This document shows, in pieces, positions 17,581-26,236 of a stretch of DNA of 64,000 nucleotides. The notes beneath the pieces are model-generated. The model worked only from the letters and a program-made list of their open reading frames with translations, was not told where the DNA came from and did no database searches. Both the position numbers and the translations under genes were made by a program. Within the stretch, counting starts at the first letter, position 1; the number at the start of each line of letters is the position of its first letter. The stretch is from Hyphomicrobiales bacterium (GTDB taxonomy: Bacteria; Pseudomonadota; Alphaproteobacteria; Rhizobiales; Beijerinckiaceae): positions 868,001 through 932,000 of the forward strand of contig CAKNFJ010000001.1 in the NCBI GenBank assembly GCA_930633495.1, given 5' to 3'.

Positions 17581-17817
17581 ATGCAGACCTTCTTCGTCGA
17601 GATCAAATGCAAGCTCGGCAAGACCTACGAGGTCGCCAGCGAGCTGGCCGACCGCGAGATCGCGTCGGAGATCTATTCGACCGCTGGCAACTACGACATC
17701 CTCGCCAAATTCCATGTCGCGGCGGACGTCGATATCGGTCATTTCGTCGCGCAGAAGGTGCAGTCGATCCCCGAGATCGCCGACACCCACACGATCATCA
17801 CCTTCAAGGCGTTCTAA
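17581..17817 (+). CDS. Stand-alone Lrp/AsnC ligand-binding (RAM) domain protein
   Basis: A 78-residue protein, MQTFFVEIKCKLGKTYEVASELADRE..., consisting only of the alpha-beta RAM domain found at the C terminus of Lrp/AsnC regulators; no helix-turn-helix is present. The motif STAGNYDILAKFHV corresponds to the effector-binding segment. Such SMARC-like proteins oligomerise and may modulate full-length Lrp regulators or act as amino-acid sensors (inference). The upstream extension to 17509 runs into a palindromic repeat and is not used. Confidence 0.83.
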   Translation: MQTFFVEIKCKLGKTYEVASELADREIASEIYSTAGNYDILAKFHVAADVDIGHFVAQKVQSIPEIADTHTIITFKAF

Positions 17818-18171
17818 GAGCCTGGGATTTCTTTCTCGCTCCTCATCCTTCGAGGCACGCCTGCGGCGCTCCTCAGGATGAGGATTCGCCTGTCCAGCCA
17901 GGGCTCTTGGAATCTGCGCGCAGAATTTCTTGAATCGTTCCCTGCGCTTGCGCGCGGCTCCTCCTGCGCCGATTCAACATCTTCCCAAACTGATTCAAGC
18001 TGGCGGCGCCCCGGCAGCCGGGTTGCGTCTCCCTGCAGATCGCGCGCTCTGGCTGTGCGAAAGCCGTGAGGGCATCCCCCTTTCCGTTCCGGCGAAACTG
18101 CTAGCAGTGCCTTGACGGCAAGGGGGCTTTCGCGCGACCAGCAATGTTCGGACTGCGGGGATAAAGGCGCC
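17818..18171. other. 354-bp intergenic region before malic enzyme
   Basis: It holds one REP-type hairpin (CCTCATCCT 17841-17849 with AGGATGAGG 17875-17883), related to the outer arm of the element at 10507-10618. The remaining sequence, about 290 bp, shows no convincing gene. A TTGACG at 18113-18118 could be a -35 element for the malic enzyme gene, but I see no good -10 at the right spacing. Confidence 0.6.
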
Positions 18172-20472
18172 ATGAAAAGCACCCTCTCGAACGATCTGCG
18201 CTCGGGCGCGCTCGTCTATCATCGCCAGCCCCGGCCCGGTAAGCTCGAGATCCAGGCGACCAAGCCGCTCGGCAACCAGCGCGACCTGGCGCTCGCCTAC
18301 TCGCCCGGCGTCGCCGCCGCCTGCGAGGCGATCGTCGACGACCCCAGCGAGGCCGCCGAACTCACCTCGCGCCAGAACCTCGTCGCCGTCATCACCAACG
18401 GCACGGCGGTGCTGGGCCTCGGCGATATCGGCCCGCTCGCCTCCAAGCCCGTGATGGAGGGCAAGGCGGTCCTCTTCAAGAAGTTCGCCGGCATCGACTG
18501 CTTCGACATCGAGGTCGAACAGAAGGACATCGCGAAATTCGTCGAGGTGGTCGCGGCGCTGGAGCCGACCTTCGGCGGCATCAACCTCGAGGACATCAAG
18601 GGGCCGGAGTGCTTCGAGATCGAGGAGCAGCTCAAGGCCCGGATGAAGATCCCGGTCTTCCATGACGACCAGCACGGCACGGCGATCATCGTCTCGGCCG
18701 CCGTCCTGAACGGGCTCGACCTCGCGGGCAAGAAGATCGCCGACGTCAAGATCGTCGTCTCCGGCGCGGGCGCCGCGGCGCTGGCCTGCACCAATCTGCT
18801 GGTCGAGCTCGGCGCGCAGCGCAAGAACATCTGGGTCACCGACATCGACGGCGTGGTCTACAAAGGCCGCAACACGCTGATGGACCGCTGGAAGGAGGTC
18901 TACGCGCAGGAGACCGACGCCCGGACGCTCAACGACGTCATCGCTGGCGCCGACGTCTTCCTCGGCCTCTCTGCCGCCGGCGTGCTCAAGCCCGAAATGG
19001 CCAAGCAGATGGCGCCGAAGCCGCTGATCCTGGCGCTGGCCAACCCCAATCCCGAGATCACGCCCGAGGACGCGCTTGCGGTGCGTCCCGATGCGATGAT
19101 CTGCACCGGCCGTTCGGACTATCCGAACCAGGTCAACAACGTCCTGTGCTTCCCCTACATCTTCCGCGGCGCGCTCGACGTGCAGGCGACGACGATCAAC
19201 GAGGCGATGAAGCTCGCGGCCGTGCGCGCCATCGCCTCCCTCGCCCGCGAGGCGACCTCCGACATCGCCGCGCGCGCCTATGGCGGCGAGGCCTCGACCT
19301 TCGGCGCGACCTCGCTGATCCCGAATCCGTTCGATCCGCGCCTGATCATGCGCATCGCGCCGGCCGTGGCGGAGGCCGCGATGGCGACCGGCGTCGCCCG
19401 CAAGCCGTTGGTCGACATCGAAGCCTATCGCGAGCAGCTCTCGCGCTTCGTCTTCCGCTCCGGCTTCCTGATGAAGCCGCTGTTTCAGCAGGCCAAGGCC
19501 GACCCCAAGCGCGTGATCTATGCCGAGGGCGAGGACGAGCGCGTTCTGCGCGCCGCCCAGGTCGCGCTCGAGGAAGGCCTCGCCGTGCCGATCCTGATCG
19601 GCCGCCCGAACGTGATCGAAAGCCGCATCCAGCGCTTCGGCCTGTCGCTCAAGCCCGGCGTCGATTTCGAGGTGGTGAACCCCGAGGACGATCCGCGCTA
19701 TCGCGACTACGTCCAGACCTATCTCGACATTGCCGGCCGGCGCGGCATCACGCCCGAGGCGGCGCGCTCGCTGGTGCGCACCAATAACACCGTGATCGCG
19801 GCGCTCGCCGTCGCCCGCGGCGACGCGGATGCGATGATCTCCGGGCTCGAAGGCCGGTTCATGTCGCGGCTGCGGCACATCAAGGACATCATCGGCCTGG
19901 CGCCGGACGTCTGCGACATCGCGGCGATGACGCTGATCATCACCAACAAGGGTGCGTTCTTCCTCTCCGATACCCATGTGAAGCACGATCCGAGCGCCGA
20001 GGAGATCGCGGACATGACCGTGCTCGCGGCCAACCACGTCCAGCGCTTCGGGCTCGATCCGAAGATCGCGCTGCTCTCGCACTCCGATTTCGGCGCGGCC
20101 GACACCCCCTCTTCGCTCAAGATGCGCAAGGCGTTGAAGCTGATCCGCGAGCGTGCGCCCAATCTCGAATGCGACGGCGAGATGGAGGCCGATACCGCGC
20201 TCGTGCCACTGATCCGCGAGCGCGTCCTGCCGTCCTCCACGCTGAAGGACATGGCCAACGTCCTGATCTTCCCCAATCTCGACGCCGCCAACATTGCCTA
20301 TCAGTTCGCCAAGGTGCTGGCCGATGCCCTGCCGGTCGGGCCGATCCTGATCGGCACGGCCAAGCCGGCGCATATCCTGACCGGCTCGGTGACGGCGCGC
20401 GGCGTGGTCAACATGACCGCGCTCGCCGTCGTCGAGGCACAGGAGAGCGCCGCGAAGGCAGCAAGCCGCTGA
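18172..20472 (+). CDS. maeB: NADP-dependent malic enzyme with phosphotransacetylase-like domain
   Basis: A 766-residue two-domain enzyme that converts malate to pyruvate and CO2, important for feeding acetyl-CoA and NADPH during growth on C4 acids. Malic domain (about 1-430): LAYSPGVAAACEAI, KFAGIDCFDIE, HDDQHGTAIIVSAAVLNGL (metal and catalytic) and VVSGAGAAALACTNLL (dinucleotide site). The C-terminal half resembles phosphotransacetylase (YAEGEDERVLRAAQVA, HSDFGA), which is non-catalytic and regulatory in known homologues. The ATG at 18172 is chosen over an in-frame start at 18112. Length matches MaeB proteins. Confidence 0.95.
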   Translation: MKSTLSNDLRSGALVYHRQPRPGKLEIQATKPLGNQRDLALAYSPGVAAACEAIVDDPSEAAELTSRQNLVAVITNGTAVLGLGDIGPLASKPVMEGKAVLFKKFAGIDCFDIEVEQKDIAKFVEVVAALEPTFGGINLEDIKGPECFEIEEQLKARMKIPVFHDDQHGTAIIVSAAVLNGLDLAGKKIADVKIVVSGAGAAALACTNLLVELGAQRKNIWVTDIDGVVYKGRNTLMDRWKEVYAQETDARTLNDVIAGADVFLGLSAAGVLKPEMAKQMAPKPLILALANPNPEITPEDALAVRPDAMICTGRSDYPNQVNNVLCFPYIFRGALDVQATTINEAMKLAAVRAIASLAREATSDIAARAYGGEASTFGATSLIPNPFDPRLIMRIAPAVAEAAMATGVARKPLVDIEAYREQLSRFVFRSGFLMKPLFQQAKADPKRVIYAEGEDERVLRAAQVALEEGLAVPILIGRPNVIESRIQRFGLSLKPGVDFEVVNPEDDPRYRDYVQTYLDIAGRRGITPEAARSLVRTNNTVIAALAVARGDADAMISGLEGRFMSRLRHIKDIIGLAPDVCDIAAMTLIITNKGAFFLSDTHVKHDPSAEEIADMTVLAANHVQRFGLDPKIALLSHSDFGAADTPSSLKMRKALKLIRERAPNLECDGEMEADTALVPLIRERVLPSSTLKDMANVLIFPNLDAANIAYQFAKVLADALPVGPILIGTAKPAHILTGSVTARGVVNMTALAVVEAQESAAKAASR

Positions 20473-20504
20473 GCCTGTGGCTAGCTCCTGACATCCGCTC
20501 GATC

Positions 20505-20529
20505 AAAACCGCGGCTCGCCCGCGGTTTT
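20505..20529 (+). terminator. Intrinsic terminator downstream of malic enzyme
   Basis: AAAACCGCGG (20505-20514) and CCGCGGTTTT (20520-20529) form a 10-bp stem around a 5-nt loop, with four T on the 3' arm. It lies 33 bp after the maeB stop and can function in either direction. Confidence 0.82.
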
Positions 20530-20611
20530 CCGGCTTGGCAGACTCAGCGCGGCGCGTTCTACTCCCGCCTGTCGGGCATCGCTCGCAACGATACCCGACG
20601 GGGAGGTTGCC

Positions 20612-22213
20612 ATGCTCGATCTCACGCGCCGCACCGTGTCTCTCGCCCTCGCCGCCGTGCTGGCCTCGGCCCGCAGCGCTGCGGCCCAGGGCCGGATCGT
20701 TCTTCATCGCGGCAATGACGGCGACCCGGAAACGCTCGATCCGCACAGGACCTCGACGGTTGCCGAGGCGCATCTGCTGCGCGACCTGCGCGAGGGTCTC
20801 GTCATCCACGACATGAAGGGCGACGTCGTCCCCGGCGTCGCCGAAAGCTGGACGATGAGCCCGGACGGCAAGCTCTGGCGCTTCGCCCTGCGCGCCAACG
20901 CGAAATGGTCCAACGGCGATCCGGTCAAGGCCTCTGACTTCGTCTATTCCTTCCGCCGCATCCTCAACCCGGAAACCGGCGCCAAATACGCCAATCTGCT
21001 CTTTCCCATCCGCAATGCCGAAGCGATCCACAAGGCGGCTGCGGGCTCCTCGCTCGACGAGCTTGGCGTCTCCGCGCCCGACGAGCGGACGCTGGAGATC
21101 GCGCTCGAACGACCCACGCCCTATCTGCTCGAATTGCTGACGCATCAGAGCGCCCTGCCCGTCCACCCGGCCAGCATCGCAAGGGCGACGCAAGAGCCGG
21201 GGAGAGCAGAGAACTGGATCACCAACGGCCCCTACGCATTGCAGGAATTCGCGCCGAATTCGCATATCCGGCTCGATCGCAACCGGCATTTCCACGACGC
21301 GGCGAATGTGAAGATCGATACCGTGATCTTCTATCCGGCCTCGGACCTCGCCGCTGCGGCGCGCCGCTTCCAGGCCGGAGAGCTGCATCTCACCACCGAC
21401 ATCCCGGCCGACCAGTTCAAGCAACTGCGACAAAAGCTCGGCGACCAGGTCCGTATCGGCCCCTATCTCGCGACCTATTTCCTGATCCTCAACAGCGCCA
21501 AGCCGCCTTTCGACGATGCCCGCGTGCGCCGGGCGCTCTCGCTGCAGATCGACCGCGAATTCATCGCCGACCGGGTCTGGGGCGGCACGATGCTGCCGGC
21601 CTATGGCGTGATCCCGCCCCATATCGGCAATTACGGCGAGCGGGCGGAACTCGACTTCCGGCACAATTCGGTGTTCGAGCGCGAGGAGGAGGCGAAGCGC
21701 CTGCTCGCCTCGGCCGGCTTCGGCCCCGGCGTGCCGCTGCAGATCGAATTCCGCTTCAACACCACCGACAATAACCGCCACACGGCCGAAGCGATCGCGG
21801 AGCAGTGGCGTGCCATCGGCGTCGAGACCCGTTTCGTCGAAACCGACTTCCGCACGCATTTCGCCTATCTTCGCGAGGGCGGCGACTTCGACGTCGCGCG
21901 CTATGGCTGGATCGGCGACTATTCCGACCCGCAGAACTTCCTGTTCCTGTTCCAGAGCGACAACACCGGCTTCAACATCGGCAAATACGCCAACCCGCAA
22001 TTCGACGCCCTGATGAAGCTCGCCGCCGAGGAGCTCGACATCGGCCGGCGCGCGGCGATCCTGCGCGAGGCCGACAGCATCGTCGTCACTGAGATGCCCT
22101 GGATCCCGGTGCTGCACTACTCGACGAAAAACCTCGTCTCGCCGAAGCTTTCGGGCTTCGAGCAGAACCTGCGCGGAGCGATCCCCACGCGGTTCCTGAG
22201 CTTGAGGGCCTAG
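20612..22213 (+). CDS. Peptide ABC transporter substrate-binding protein (OppA/DppA family)
   Basis: A 533-residue periplasmic binding protein with a signal peptide (MLDLTRRTVSLALAAVLASARSAAAQ). The family-5 signature begins RGNDGDPETLDPHRTSTVAEAH, and later segments include YGWIGDYSDPQNFLFLFQS. It resembles oligopeptide receptors of the OppA type. GGGAGG precedes the ATG at 20612. No permease or ATPase genes are adjacent, so it is an orphan receptor that must share a transporter encoded elsewhere. Ligand unknown. Confidence 0.88.
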   Translation: MLDLTRRTVSLALAAVLASARSAAAQGRIVLHRGNDGDPETLDPHRTSTVAEAHLLRDLREGLVIHDMKGDVVPGVAESWTMSPDGKLWRFALRANAKWSNGDPVKASDFVYSFRRILNPETGAKYANLLFPIRNAEAIHKAAAGSSLDELGVSAPDERTLEIALERPTPYLLELLTHQSALPVHPASIARATQEPGRAENWITNGPYALQEFAPNSHIRLDRNRHFHDAANVKIDTVIFYPASDLAAAARRFQAGELHLTTDIPADQFKQLRQKLGDQVRIGPYLATYFLILNSAKPPFDDARVRRALSLQIDREFIADRVWGGTMLPAYGVIPPHIGNYGERAELDFRHNSVFEREEEAKRLLASAGFGPGVPLQIEFRFNTTDNNRHTAEAIAEQWRAIGVETRFVETDFRTHFAYLREGGDFDVARYGWIGDYSDPQNFLFLFQSDNTGFNIGKYANPQFDALMKLAAEELDIGRRAAILREADSIVVTEMPWIPVLHYSTKNLVSPKLSGFEQNLRGAIPTRFLSLRA

Positions 22214-22323
22214 GTCGGCCCTGCACCAGACGCCGGGCCGTTTCCCCGCCTTGAGGCTCGCAACCGCGGCCAAGCTTCGCTAGGAAGGGCCGGCGTTCCC
22301 TTCCAATCAGCGAGTCCGTATCG

Positions 22324-23181
22324 ATGAGCCGCATCGTCTACGTCAATGGCGCCTATCTTCCCGAGGAAGAGGCGAAGATCTCCGTTTTCGACCGCGGCTT
22401 CATCTTCGGTGACGGCATCTACGAGGTCTCGGCGGTGCTCGGCGGCAAGCTGATCGACTGCGAAGCGCATCTGGCGCGGCTTGTCCGCTCCTGCGGCGAG
22501 ATCCGCCTCTCGCTGCCCTGGTCGACCGCCGAGCTCGTCGCGATCCACGAAGAGCTGATCAAGCGCAACAACCTCGACGAAGGCAGCATCTATCTGCAGG
22601 TCTCGCGCGGCGCCGCCGATCGCGACTTCCCTTTCCCCAAGGATGTCGCTCCGTCGCTGGTGATGTTCACCCAGGCCCGCAACTTCGTGAACGCGCCGGC
22701 GGCGAAGACCGGCATCAAGGTGGTCTCAACCCCGGACCTGCGCTGGGCGCGGCGCGACATCAAGAGCGTCAACCTGCTCGCGCCCGTGCTCGCCAAGCAG
22801 TTCGCGCTGGAAAGCGGCGCTCAGGAAGCCTGGCTGGTCGAGGACGGCGTGGTAACGGAAGGCGCGTCCTCGACAGCGTGGATCGTCAAGGGCAAGACGC
22901 TGATCTCGCGCCCGCTCTCGAACAAGGTGCTGCCGGGCATCACCCGCAAGGCGGTCCTCGCCTATCTGGCGGAATCCGGCTTCTCCTTTGAGGAGCGCGA
23001 GTTCACGCTGGAAGAGGCGCTCGATGCCGAGGAGGCCTTCATCACCTCCGCGACCAGCCTCGTCATGCCGGTGACCTCGATCGACGGCCACACGATCCAC
23101 AACGGCGCCCCCGGCCCGACCGCGCTGCGCCTGCGCGAGATCTATATCGGCTACGCCCGCAAGGGCGGCGTTCTGGGCTGA
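22324..23181 (+). CDS. dat: D-amino-acid transaminase
   Basis: A 285-residue fold-type IV PLP aminotransferase. The PLP lysine is K147 in WARRDIKSVNLL. Other hallmarks are SVFDRGFIFGDGIYEV near the N terminus, IYLQVSRGAADRDF and EGASSTAWIV. D-amino-acid transaminase makes D-alanine and D-glutamate for peptidoglycan or degrades D-amino acids. Close relatives include branched-chain aminotransferases and aminodeoxychorismate lyase, but RGAADRDFPFP and the overall length favour the DAT group. It follows the orphan peptide receptor by 110 bp on the same strand. Confidence 0.88.
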   Translation: MSRIVYVNGAYLPEEEAKISVFDRGFIFGDGIYEVSAVLGGKLIDCEAHLARLVRSCGEIRLSLPWSTAELVAIHEELIKRNNLDEGSIYLQVSRGAADRDFPFPKDVAPSLVMFTQARNFVNAPAAKTGIKVVSTPDLRWARRDIKSVNLLAPVLAKQFALESGAQEAWLVEDGVVTEGASSTAWIVKGKTLISRPLSNKVLPGITRKAVLAYLAESGFSFEEREFTLEEALDAEEAFITSATSLVMPVTSIDGHTIHNGAPGPTALRLREIYIGYARKGGVLG

Positions 23182-23202
23182 GGCACTCGGCCCGTTCAAT
23201 GG

Positions 23203-23296
23203 CGTCATGCTCGCCCTTGTGGCGAGCATCCACGTCTTAAGCGGCGCCCTCGATAGGCGAAGACGTGGATGGTCGGGACAAGCCCGGCCATGACGG
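23203..23296. repeat. Composite palindromic repeat
   Basis: Three hairpins lie in series: ATGCTCGCC (23207-23215) with GGCGAGCAT (23221-23229); CCACGTCTT (23230-23238) with AAGACGTGG (23260-23268); and ATGGTCGGG with CCCGGCCAT (23269-23291). The last resembles the TCGGGTCAAGCCCGA hairpin of the elements at 8487 and 52465. It lies between convergent genes. Confidence 0.78.
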
Positions 23297-23302
23297 ATGG
23301 CG

Positions 23303-24646
23303 TTAGGCGCCGCCCGAGAATGACGCGCCGGCGGCCAATTCTCCCATCACATAGGTTGCGGCAACATTGCGCTCGTCGCCCAGCGTGACGAGCACGAAGA
23401 GCTCCTCCGCGAGATCGCGCACCGTTTCCATGCGGTGCGCCATCGCCCGCGTCGCAGCCGTGTCGAGCACGACGACATCCGCCTCGTAGCCCGGCTCGAA
23501 ACTCCCGATCCAGTGATCGAGGCCGAGCGCCACGGCATTGCCGCGCGTGATCGCATGCAGGGCTTCCAAAGCCGACAGGCTTTGCCCCTGAAGCTGCAGC
23601 ACCTTGTAGCCCTCGGCCATGGTTCTGAGCATCGAATAGGAGGTGCCGCCGCCGATATCGGTCGCGACCGCGACCTTGACCCCGCGCTGCCGGGCATGGG
23701 CCCAGTCGAACAGGCCCGAACCGAGGAAGAGGTTCGAGGTGGGGCAGAACACGGCGACCGCGCCGGTCTCGGCGAAGGCCTGCCATTCGTTATGGGTCAT
23801 GTGAATGCAGTGACCCATAAGGCTTTTCGGCCCGAGCAGGCCGTAGCCGCGATAAATATCGGCATAGTCCACAGCCTGCGGGTAGAGTTCGCGCGCAAAG
23901 GCGATCTCGGCGCGGTTCTCGTCGATATGGGTCTGGACATGGCAGTCGGGATGCTCGGCCGCGAGCCTCCCGGCCGCCGCCATCTGCTCGGGCGTCGAGG
24001 TGATCGCGAAGCGCGGCGTGATCGCATAGAGCTGCCGGCCCCTGCCGTGCCAGCGCGCGATCAGCGCCTTGGAATCGCGATAGCCGCTTTCGGCGGTATC
24101 GGTCAGCGCTTCCGGCGCGTTACGGTCCATCATCACCTTGCCGGCGATCATGCGGGTGTTGCGCCGCTGCGATTCCGTGAAGAAGGCTTCGGCCGATTGC
24201 GGATGGACCGAGCAATAGACGGCGGCCGTGGTGGTGCCGTTGGCCAGGAGTTCATCGAGGAAGAAGCGCGAGAGCTTCTCGGCATGGCCCTGGTGGCTAA
24301 GCTTCTGCTCCTCGACGAAGGTGTATTTGTTCAGCCACTCCATCAGCTGGGCGCCATAGGAGGCGAGAACTTGAGTCTGCGGCATGTGGATATGGGCGTC
24401 GATGAAGCCCGGCATGATCAGATGAGGGCGATGGTCGACGATGTCGGCATCCGCCGGCAGCGTCCGCAACAGGTCCCGCGCCTCGCCCGCAGCCTTGACC
24501 AGCCCGTTCTCGATGACGAGCAAACCGTCCGCGACATAGCGATGCGCCGCTTCGCCTGCCGTTTGCGGGTCATCGACGAACCAGAGCAGGCGGCCGCGCA
24601 GCGCGCGCAAGGCGGTTGGTGCAGTCACGTCGGGCAGCTCCGGCAC
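23303..24646 (-). CDS. guaD: Guanine deaminase
   Basis: A 447-residue amidohydrolase that converts guanine to xanthine. Metal and substrate motifs are PGFIDAHIHMPQT (HxH zinc ligands), VQTHIDEN, SLMGHCIHM and ATDIGGGTSYSM (catalytic Asp region). HIHMPQ and the GAQLMEWLNKYTF segment are specific to guanine deaminases rather than other amidohydrolases. It is divergent from the xanthine dehydrogenase operon with a palindrome in the shared 99-bp region, which makes a purine salvage locus; its product xanthine is the substrate of XdhAB. Confidence 0.93.
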   Translation of the reverse strand: MPELPDVTAPTALRALRGRLLWFVDDPQTAGEAAHRYVADGLLVIENGLVKAAGEARDLLRTLPADADIVDHRPHLIMPGFIDAHIHMPQTQVLASYGAQLMEWLNKYTFVEEQKLSHQGHAEKLSRFFLDELLANGTTTAAVYCSVHPQSAEAFFTESQRRNTRMIAGKVMMDRNAPEALTDTAESGYRDSKALIARWHGRGRQLYAITPRFAITSTPEQMAAAGRLAAEHPDCHVQTHIDENRAEIAFARELYPQAVDYADIYRGYGLLGPKSLMGHCIHMTHNEWQAFAETGAVAVFCPTSNLFLGSGLFDWAHARQRGVKVAVATDIGGGTSYSMLRTMAEGYKVLQLQGQSLSALEALHAITRGNAVALGLDHWIGSFEPGYEADVVVLDTAATRAMAHRMETVRDLAEELFVLVTLGDERNVAATYVMGELAAGASFSGGA

Positions 24647-24694
24647 AATTCCACATCACATCTGCACCAAATCGAAGCTTCCGGCCAAGCGCGG

Positions 24695-24719
24695 ATCATG
24701 CCTAATCTGCAGGCATGAT
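24695..24719. promoter_or_regulatory. Interrupted palindrome between guaD and xdhA, candidate operator
   Basis: ATCATGCCT (24695-24703) and AGGCATGAT (24711-24719) are exact inverted repeats around a 7-nt spacer, 26 bp upstream of the xdhA start and 49 bp from guaD. TAATCT inside it resembles a -10 element, with TTCCGG (24679-24684) 18 bp upstream. The position in a divergent purine-catabolism promoter suggests binding of a purine-responsive regulator, which is inference. Confidence 0.5.
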
Positions 24720-24745
24720 TTGGCTTTGCGAACGGAGCGGACGGG

Positions 24746-26236
24746 ATGCGTGAGAGCTTGCGCTTCCTGCTCGGCGACAGGCCGGTCGAGATCGCCTCCT
24801 GCGATCCGACGCTGACCGTGCTCGACTGGCTGCGCCTCGACCAGCGCATGACCGGCAGCAAGGAAGGCTGCGCCGAAGGCGATTGCGGCGCCTGCACCGT
24901 CGTGGTCGGCCGGCTCGACCGTGGCCGCCTGCGCTATGAGGCGATCAATGCCTGCATCCGCTTCCTGCCGACGCTGGACGGCTGCCAGCTCCTCACCGTC
25001 GAGCACCTGAAGAATGCCGATGGCAGCCTCCATCCGGTGCAGCAAGCGATGGTAGAATGCCATGGCTCGCAATGCGGCTTCTGCACGCCGGGCTTCGTGA
25101 TGTCGCTGCTGGCGCTGAGACTCAATGAGGCTGAGCCAGGCATCGGCCGCATTGAGGACGCGCTCGCCGGCAATCTCTGCCGCTGCACCGGCTACGAGCC
25201 GATCATCGCGGCCGGTCGCCGCATGGACGAGATCGCGCCACGCGAGGCGGATCGCTTCCTGCAGCAGCGCGAAGCCATCGCGGCACGTCTTGCGGCTCTG
25301 AACGATGGCGAGACGCTCGCCCTGCAAGGCGAAGGCGGACGCTTCTATGCCCCCGCGACCATCGAGTCGTTGGCCGAGCTCGTCACAGCGCATCCGCAGG
25401 CGACGCTGGTAGCGGGCGCGACCGATGTCGGGCTCTGGGTCACCAAGGCGATGAAACGGCTCGATCCCGTGATCTATCTCGGGCGGATCGAGGCTCTGCG
25501 CGCCATCACCGATAAAGGCGATCATCTGCGCCTCGGCGCGATGGCGAGCCATATCGACGTCCGCACGGCACTCGCCGGCCTTTCGCTGCAGCTCGACGAG
25601 CTGATGCGGCGCTTCGGCGGCGAGCAAGTGCGCAATGCCGGCACGATCGGCGGCAACATCGCCAATGGCTCGCCGATCGGTGATCTGCCGCCAGCCCTGA
25701 TCGCGCTCGGCGCGACGCTGGTGCTGGCACGACGCTCAGAGGCCGGAATCGAGCGCCGATCCATTCCGCTCGAAAGCTTCTTCATCGAGTACCGCAAGCA
25801 GGACCGGCGCCCCGGCGAATTCGTCGAGGCCGTGCTGGTGCCGAAGCTGGCGGAAGGCGCGCTGTTCCACGTTTCCAAGGTGTCGAAGCGCTTCGACGAG
25901 GATATCTCGGCGGTCTGCGGCGCTTTTCGGCTGGCATTCGGGAGCGACGGGCGGATCAGCGAGGCTCGCCTCGCCTATGGCGGCATGGCCGGAATCCCGA
26001 AGAGGGCGGCGGCGGCCGAAGCCGCCCTCACCGGCCAGCATTGGAACGAGGCTGCGGTCGGCGCCGCCATTGCGGCCCTGCCGCAGGATTTCACGCCGCT
26101 CGACGACATGCGCGCATCGGCGCAGTATCGGCTCAAGATCGCCGGCAACCTGCTGCGCCGCTTCCTGATCGAGACGACTCAGGCGCAGACGCAGACCCGG
26201 GTCGCCGGCCTGCTGGCGGAGGCCGCCCATGGCTGA
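24746..26236 (+). CDS. xdhA: Xanthine dehydrogenase small subunit (2x[2Fe-2S] and FAD)
   Basis: A 496-residue electron-transfer subunit. The first [2Fe-2S] site is C42-x4-C47-x2-C50 with a further Cys near 70 (GCAEGDCGACTVVVG). The second site has SQCGFCTPGFVMS and GNLCRCTGYEPI. The FAD domain follows from about residue 195 with VAGATDVGLWVT and GGNIANGSPIGDLPPALIALG. Together with XdhB it oxidises hypoxanthine and xanthine to urate in the cytoplasm. Its stop overlaps the xdhB start (ATGGCTGA), giving coupled synthesis of the two subunits. Confidence 0.95.
   Translation: MRESLRFLLGDRPVEIASCDPTLTVLDWLRLDQRMTGSKEGCAEGDCGACTVVVGRLDRGRLRYEAINACIRFLPTLDGCQLLTVEHLKNADGSLHPVQQAMVECHGSQCGFCTPGFVMSLLALRLNEAEPGIGRIEDALAGNLCRCTGYEPIIAAGRRMDEIAPREADRFLQQREAIAARLAALNDGETLALQGEGGRFYAPATIESLAELVTAHPQATLVAGATDVGLWVTKAMKRLDPVIYLGRIEALRAITDKGDHLRLGAMASHIDVRTALAGLSLQLDELMRRFGGEQVRNAGTIGGNIANGSPIGDLPPALIALGATLVLARRSEAGIERRSIPLESFFIEYRKQDRRPGEFVEAVLVPKLAEGALFHVSKVSKRFDEDISAVCGAFRLAFGSDGRISEARLAYGGMAGIPKRAAAAEAALTGQHWNEAAVGAAIAALPQDFTPLDDMRASAQYRLKIAGNLLRRFLIETTQAQTQTRVAGLLAEAAHG

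Noticed and set aside
17995..20373. Minus-strand open frame of 792 codons opposite malic enzyme
   Set aside because: The plus strand encodes a complete MaeB with all motifs. The antisense product is low-complexity Arg/Asp/Gly-rich sequence.
24647..24745. Purine riboswitch upstream of xdhA
   Set aside because: The space is only 99 bp and holds a simple DNA-type palindrome; I see no three-way-junction structure or purine aptamer core.
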